Shown here piece after piece: positions 26,608-29,776 of a DNA stretch of 29,776 nucleotides. The notes below the pieces were generated by a model, which did no database searches, was not told the DNA's origin, and saw nothing but the letters and a program-made list of their open reading frames with translations. The stretch spans positions 1 through 29,776 of the forward strand of contig JBLNGH010000105.1 in NCBI GenBank assembly GCA_050264575.1, written 5' to 3'. Source of the DNA: DASQFI01 sp050264575 (GTDB lineage: Bacteria > Acidobacteriota > Vicinamibacteria > Vicinamibacterales > SCN-69-37). The position numbers were made by a program, and so were the translations under genes. Each line of letters begins with the position of its first letter. Positions within the stretch are counted from its first letter, which is position 1.

Positions 26608-28381
26608 GGGGGGTCAGGTCTTGTATTGCAACATTCGTTGGCACATCCCGTTTTGTCTTTCAATATTGGGTCTTCTCGGAAATGTTGCAATACAAGACCT
26701 GACCCCCTTCTCCGTCGTCGAAACGACGATTCCGGAGATGCAGCGCGCGATGGCGCAGCGTCGCGTGACATCCCACGAGCTCGTCTCGCAGTACCTGACC
26801 CGAATCGCGCTTTACGAGAAGCGGATCAACGCCGCCATCACCATCAACCCACGCGCGCTCGCAGAGGCCGACGCGCGCGACGCGGAGCGTGCGCGCGGGC
26901 AGGTTCGCGGTCCCCTGCACGGGATTCCGATCGCGATCAAGGACAACATCCACACGATCGACATGGTCACGACCGGCGGCGCGCTCGCCTTCGCGAACTT
27001 CACGCCGCCGTACGACGCGACGCTGACGAAGAATCTGCGCGAGGCGGGCGCCGTGATCATCGCCAAGACCGTGCTGACCGAGCTGGCCAACTGGGTCGCC
27101 GGCGCGCCGACGCCGATGCCCGGCAACTACAGCGCGGTCGGCGGCTTCGCGTTCAATCCGTACGACCCGAGGCCGGATCCGCGGGAGTCGAGCGACGGAC
27201 GCCCGGTGCTGAGTACGGGCGGATCGAGCTCCGGTGCCGGCACCGCCGCGAATTTCTGGGCCGCGAACGTCGGCACCGATACCGCCGGCTCCGTCGTCAA
27301 TCCGGCGGCGCTCACCATGCTCGTCGGCATCCGGCCGACGACCGGGCGGATCAGCCGGTACGGGATCATGCCGATTACCGCCGACCAGGACACGGCGGGT
27401 CCGATGGCGCGCACGGTGACCGACACCGCGATCCTGTTCGGCGTGCTCGAAAGCGCGGCGCCGGATCCGAACGACGCGGCCACGCGCCGATGCACGCCGC
27501 CGCCGGGACGCGACTACACGAAGTTCCTGAAGCCCGACGGCCTGCGCGGCGCGCGCATCGGGATTCCGCGCGCGTTCTACTACGACCGGCTGGTCGCGCC
27601 CGGAGAGCCGACTCCAGCCACGCCGCCTGCGGAGGGACGAGGCGGGCGCGGCGGCGGACGCGGCGGATTGAACGACGCGCAGGCCAAGCTGATGGCGGAC
27701 GCGATCGACGTCCTCAAGCGCGCGGGCGCCGTCATCGTCGATCCTGCAAACCTGCCGAGCGTGCTCGATCCGGATCCGCAGAAGAATCCCGCGCTCATTT
27801 CGATCTGTTCGGGCATGGAGAACGCGAAAGGCAAGGACGCGAACTGCTCCGTCGTCCTGAAGTACGGCATGAAGCGCGACTTCAACGCGTATCTGGCGAC
27901 GCTTGGGTTGTCGGCGCCGGTGAAAACGCTGACCGAGTTGCGGACGTTCAACACGGCGCACGCACGCGCCGGCGCCATCAAATATGGGCAGAGCAATCTG
28001 GACATCTCCGACGAGATGGATCTTGCGCAGGACCGCGCGCGGTACGAGGCCGATCGAAAAAGAGATGTCGCGCTCGGGGGCGAGCGCGGCTTCAAAGCGG
28101 CGATCGACGAGCATCGCCTCGACGCGCTGATGTTTCCGGGATGGCAGATTTCGAATCTTGCGGCACGGCCCGGATATCCCGAAATCGTCGTGCCGCTTGG
28201 ATTGGTCTCAGGTGGAGGCGGCGCCGGTGGCGGGAACCCGTTTCCGGCCGGCTTCGATCCGAAGCCGTCGCCTTACAGCGCGGCCTTTGTCGGCTTGCCG
28301 TGCAGCGAGCCGCGCCTCATCGAAATTGCATTTGCGTTCGAGCAGGCGACGAAGCGACGGGTGCCGCCCGAGATGAAATGA
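26600..28381 (+). CDS. Amidase-signature family enzyme with repeat-derived N-terminus
   Basis: The 593-residue frame belongs to the amidase signature family. It has the catalytic lysine K114 in IAIKDNIHT, the Ser-rich loop GGSSSGAG (209-211) with the cis-serine, and the nucleophile S231 in TDTAGSVVNPA. These enzymes hydrolyse C-N amide bonds; the substrate is unknown. A Gly/Arg-rich loop (EGRGGRGGGRGG) lies near residue 345. The family-like sequence begins only at FSVVETTIPEMQRAMAQRRV (about residue 37). Residues 1-36 are encoded by the inverted repeat at 26609-26707, including a hydrophobic stretch HIPFCLSILGLLGNVAI. Relatives usually have a true signal peptide. Real translation may start at ATG 26600 or at an internal ATG such as 26738. 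The stop TGA is inside a hairpin. Confidence 0.85.
   Translation: MNEGGQVLYCNIRWHIPFCLSILGLLGNVAIQDLTPFSVVETTIPEMQRAMAQRRVTSHELVSQYLTRIALYEKRINAAITINPRALAEADARDAERARGQVRGPLHGIPIAIKDNIHTIDMVTTGGALAFANFTPPYDATLTKNLREAGAVIIAKTVLTELANWVAGAPTPMPGNYSAVGGFAFNPYDPRPDPRESSDGRPVLSTGGSSSGAGTAANFWAANVGTDTAGSVVNPAALTMLVGIRPTTGRISRYGIMPITADQDTAGPMARTVTDTAILFGVLESAAPDPNDAATRRCTPPPGRDYTKFLKPDGLRGARIGIPRAFYYDRLVAPGEPTPATPPAEGRGGRGGGRGGLNDAQAKLMADAIDVLKRAGAVIVDPANLPSVLDPDPQKNPALISICSGMENAKGKDANCSVVLKYGMKRDFNAYLATLGLSAPVKTLTELRTFNTAHARAGAIKYGQSNLDISDEMDLAQDRARYEADRKRDVALGGERGFKAAIDEHRLDALMFPGWQISNLAARPGYPEIVVPLGLVSGGGGAGGGNPFPAGFDPKPSPYSAAFVGLPCSEPRLIEIAFAFEQATKRRVPPEMK
26609..26707. repeat. 27-bp perfect inverted repeat, probable mobile hairpin
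   Basis: Arms 26609-26635 and 26681-26707 are exact reverse complements. They begin GGGGGTCAGG and contain TCAGGTCTTGTATTGCAACA. The 45-nt centre (26636-26680) is T-rich and has no clear secondary pairing. The element lies exactly between the permease stop and the body of the amidase. Repeats with GGGGTCAG ends are often associated with REP/Y1-type (RAYT) transposases, but no such gene is in the window. That origin is inference. Confidence 0.85.
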
Positions 28382-28422
28382 CCTCGAAGGTCTTAAATGG
28401 AAAGGACCTCCGAGGTCATTTC
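28375..28422. terminator. Hairpin between convergent genes, related to the 990-1043 repeat
   Basis: Arms 28375-28392 and 28405-28422 pair over 17 of 18 bases around a 12-nt loop. The left arm holds the amidase TGA (28379-28381). The right arm ends 2 nt before the stop of the minus-strand gene. A T-containing tail (TCGTTT) follows on the plus strand and ATTTCATC on the minus strand, so it could end transcription from both sides. The core GAAATGACCTCGGAGGTC links it to the repeats at 1026 and 7541. Confidence 0.7.
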
Positions 28423-28424
28423 GT

Positions 28425-29042
28425 TTACCGCACGGTCACAGGCTCGAGCAGCGTGACCGCGGCGGTCGCGCCGCGGCCGAGGCGCACTTCGCGGCCGCGC
28501 GTTGAGAGGACCACGGCGGTGCCTGCGCCGCCGCCGCTGGCTGCGCCGATCGCGGCGCCTTTCTTCCCGCCAACCAGCGCGCCGACGATCGCGCCTCCCG
28601 CCGCAGGAATCCCGATCGTCCGCGCGTCCCGCGCCTTCGTGGCCGGCGCCTGGCGCGCAATCGCGCTCGTCCTGATGCGGACGCGTTCACCCGATCCGGC
28701 CATCACCAGCTCGTGGAAGCGGAGCGCGATTCGCGCGCGCCCTTTCACACGACCCGATCGCTGGACGCTGGAGACGTAGCCTATGAGCGTGCTGTTGGCC
28801 GGAATCGCCGTGTAGCCGTCGACGACGATCGGCCGCCGTGTTCTGGCGCGGACGGGATCTTCGACCCGGCTGGTGTCCGATGCCACGTAACTGTCGAGCA
28901 CGATCGGCAGCGCCGTGCCTGCCGGAACCCTGATCGCGCGCGGCAGACTCGAATCATCGGCAGGGGCGGAGATGACGGATCGATTTCCGATGAGACCGAC
29001 GACGACGACCGCTGCGCCAAGAGTCGCGAGAATCTTCCGCAT
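28425..29042 (-). CDS. Exported glycine-zipper protein
   Basis: The protein has about 205 residues. A signal peptide MRKILATLGAAVVVVGLIG is followed by a beta-rich part (VPAGTALPIVLDSYVASDTS, ANSTLIGYVSSVQRSGRVKG). A glycine-zipper hydrophobic stretch then lies at about 148-185 (GIPAAGGAIVGALVGGKKGA, AIGAASGGGAGTAVVL). The tail contains LGRGATAAVTLLEPVTV, a form seen in envelope proteins that resemble conjugation or type IV secretion TrbI/VirB10-like beta-domains, but that likeness is weak. It is probably anchored in or attached to the envelope. AGGAGG lies 5 nt before ATG 29042 and 2 nt before ATG 29045, so 29042 is preferred. Confidence 0.8.
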   Translation of the reverse strand: MRKILATLGAAVVVVGLIGNRSVISAPADDSSLPRAIRVPAGTALPIVLDSYVASDTSRVEDPVRARTRRPIVVDGYTAIPANSTLIGYVSSVQRSGRVKGRARIALRFHELVMAGSGERVRIRTSAIARQAPATKARDARTIGIPAAGGAIVGALVGGKKGAAIGAASGGGAGTAVVLSTRGREVRLGRGATAAVTLLEPVTVR

Positions 29043-29245
29043 CATTGCCTCCTTCATCGGTCAAGTCTGCAAGATGGATGCCCGCCTGATTTCTCGCGGA
29101 AATCAGGGGATTTCTGATGGCGGTGACCTCTCGAGAGTCCGCTCGAACCCGTGGAGGCACGCGCGCACCCGCCGCTGACGCTGGCGCCGGACCTGTTGAC
29201 TGCCAACACCTTGTAGCTGTAGGCTGCCAACACATCGGCCCTGCT
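29043..29245. other. Intergenic stretch without a supported gene
   Basis: The region follows the 5' end of the glycine-zipper gene and precedes the permease remnant. The open frame from 29117 through this part gives a low-complexity Arg/Ala/Gly peptide with no known pattern. An AAATC-rich block near 29090-29115 (TTTCTCGCGGAAATCAGGGG) contains short inverted repeats. The minus-strand promoter must be here, but no clear box was found. Confidence 0.5.
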
Positions 29246-29483
29246 GCTCGCGCGGGCCAGGGGATGACGCTCGTCGGCGCCGGGCTGGCGATCGCACTCG
29301 TGCTCAGTGTCGCGGTCACGCGTGTCCAGGCGAGCACCGGTCTGCTCTTCGGCGTCAGCGCGACAGATTTCGGCACGGTCTCCGGACTCACGCTCCTGCT
29401 GACGTGCGTGGCCGTGGGGGTGCGCCATTTCGGCGCTGCGCGCCGCCAACGTCGATCCGGTCAAGGCTCTGAGATACGAGTGA
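29246..29483 (+). pseudogene. Decayed C-terminal remnant of an ADOP permease
   Basis: The sequence GQGMTLVGAGLAIALVLSVA and LLFGVSATDFGTVSGLTLLL is the final FtsX helix region of an ADOP permease. Near 29415-29430 the frame is lost. The expected ending RAANVDPVKALRYE appears one frame over and stops at TGA 29481-29483. The upstream 700 or more residues of a permease are missing. The piece is thus a truncated and frameshifted leftover, and its former stop codon directly borders the AT-rich array at 29496-29593. An open frame of 131 residues (29117-29512) crosses it, but it mixes remnant and repeat sequence. Confidence 0.8.
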
Positions 29484-29489
29484 CACGGG

Positions 29490-29600
29490 CATTCGTAATG
29501 GGCAATTGGTAATAGGTAATTGAAGATCAAGAGCTTTCATGCCCTTGTCGCCATCACCAATTACCCATCACCAATTACCCATTACCAATTACCAATGCAG
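29490..29600. repeat. Degenerate AATTACC/GGTAATT array with inverted arms
   Basis: Arms 29496-29522 and 29558-29584 pair at 24 of 27 bases. The right side has an exact 14-bp tandem pair ATCACCAATTACCC (29553-29566 and 29567-29580) and a third, slightly changed copy ATTACCAATTACC (29581-29593). The composition is very AT-rich against the surroundings. The design matches the array at 14696-14987: short AT-rich units, reversed in the middle, starting right after a gene end. The unit sequence, however, is different. Confidence 0.85.
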
Positions 29601-29639
29601 GTGGCTAAGATACTGGGGTTTTCTGAGGCAGGAGGCCCC

Positions 29640-29776
29640 ATGCACCCCGCGGTTGCGTCTCACGGCGATCGCCGCCTTCCCTTCCGGGCCGTCGCGCTGT
29701 CGTGTTTTCTTCTGTTCAGCTGCTTGCAGCTCGCGGCGCCGGCTCGAGCGCAGGAAGCACAGACGCCGCCGGGCAT
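29640..29776 (+). CDS. N-terminus of an exported protein (truncated by the window edge)
   Basis: The first 45 codons are visible. A basic region with RRLPFR is followed by AVALSCFLLFSCLQLAAPARAQ, a clear Sec signal with a likely cut after ARA or AQ near residue 36. AGGAGG (29630-29635) lies 4 nt before ATG 29640, and TAAGAT near 29606 is a possible -10 box. The mature protein starts Gln/Thr/Pro-rich and cannot be identified. Confidence 0.75.
   Translation, partial: MHPAVASHGDRRLPFRAVALSCFLLFSCLQLAAPARAQEAQTPPG

Noticed and set aside
26609..26707. Insertion sequence with a coding region
   Set aside because: The span is only 99 bp with no transposase frame and no target duplication that I can see. 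It is treated as a non-autonomous repeat.
26660..28114. Long minus-strand open frame of 484 codons opposite the amidase
   Set aside because: The plus strand has clear amidase motifs. The antisense product is Arg-rich with no family pattern, as expected from a GC-rich shadow frame.
29117..29512. A 131-residue plus-strand gene
   Set aside because: It joins low-complexity sequence, part of a permease remnant in one frame and repeat DNA at the end. The better explanation is a frameshifted pseudogene.

Overview
The window is GC-rich chromosomal DNA, probably from an acidobacterium of the Vicinamibacteria type (subgroup 6). This is inferred from gene content and was not tested with a marker gene. 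The pointers are two large permeases of the acidobacterial duplicated orphan type (MacB/FtsX-like, no adjacent ATPase gene), a PadR regulator directly upstream of one of them, two membrane Ser/Thr kinases with extracytoplasmic TolB/PD40-like propellers plus the tail of a possible third protein of that group, and several secreted enzymes with Sec or Tat-like signals. No rRNA, tRNA, CRISPR array, prophage, integrase or intact transposase was seen.

Layout. 1-1073: the tail of an alpha/beta-hydrolase domain, then a tentative AlkZ-related winged-helix protein whose 3' end runs into a 19-bp inverted repeat and an 11-bp tandem repeat. 1158-5085: a secreted class V aminotransferase and a kinase-propeller receptor, facing an ankyrin protein (5091-6830, minus). 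7005-9791: a tight plus-strand cluster of DUF1579, DinB, PhyH-like dioxygenase and an unknown exported protein; the first three genes overlap by 4 and 1 nt. 9848-14695: a likely operon of PadR, ADOP permease and a five-helix membrane protein with a PQQ-like propeller, preceded by two tandem palindromic operators. 14696-14987: an AT-richer degenerate repeat array. 14988-19286: GDSL esterase, Tat-exported multicopper oxidase and DHA2-type exporter. 19331-22066: a second kinase-propeller receptor, facing an unknown exported protein (22072-23049, minus). 23090-28381: GH43 glycosidase, a second ADOP permease and an amidase. 28425-29042 (minus): a glycine-zipper envelope protein. 29043-29639: a decayed permease tail and a second AT-rich array. 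29640 to the edge: the start of another exported protein.

Functionally, the window is mostly cell-surface and periplasmic biology: sensing (kinases), envelope transport (permeases, exporter) and exported hydrolases or oxidases. The least ordinary content lies between genes. At least four repeat families sit exactly at gene ends. In three cases they supply a stop codon, a start codon or both, and in one case a 27-bp inverted repeat appears to have replaced the N-terminus of the amidase.
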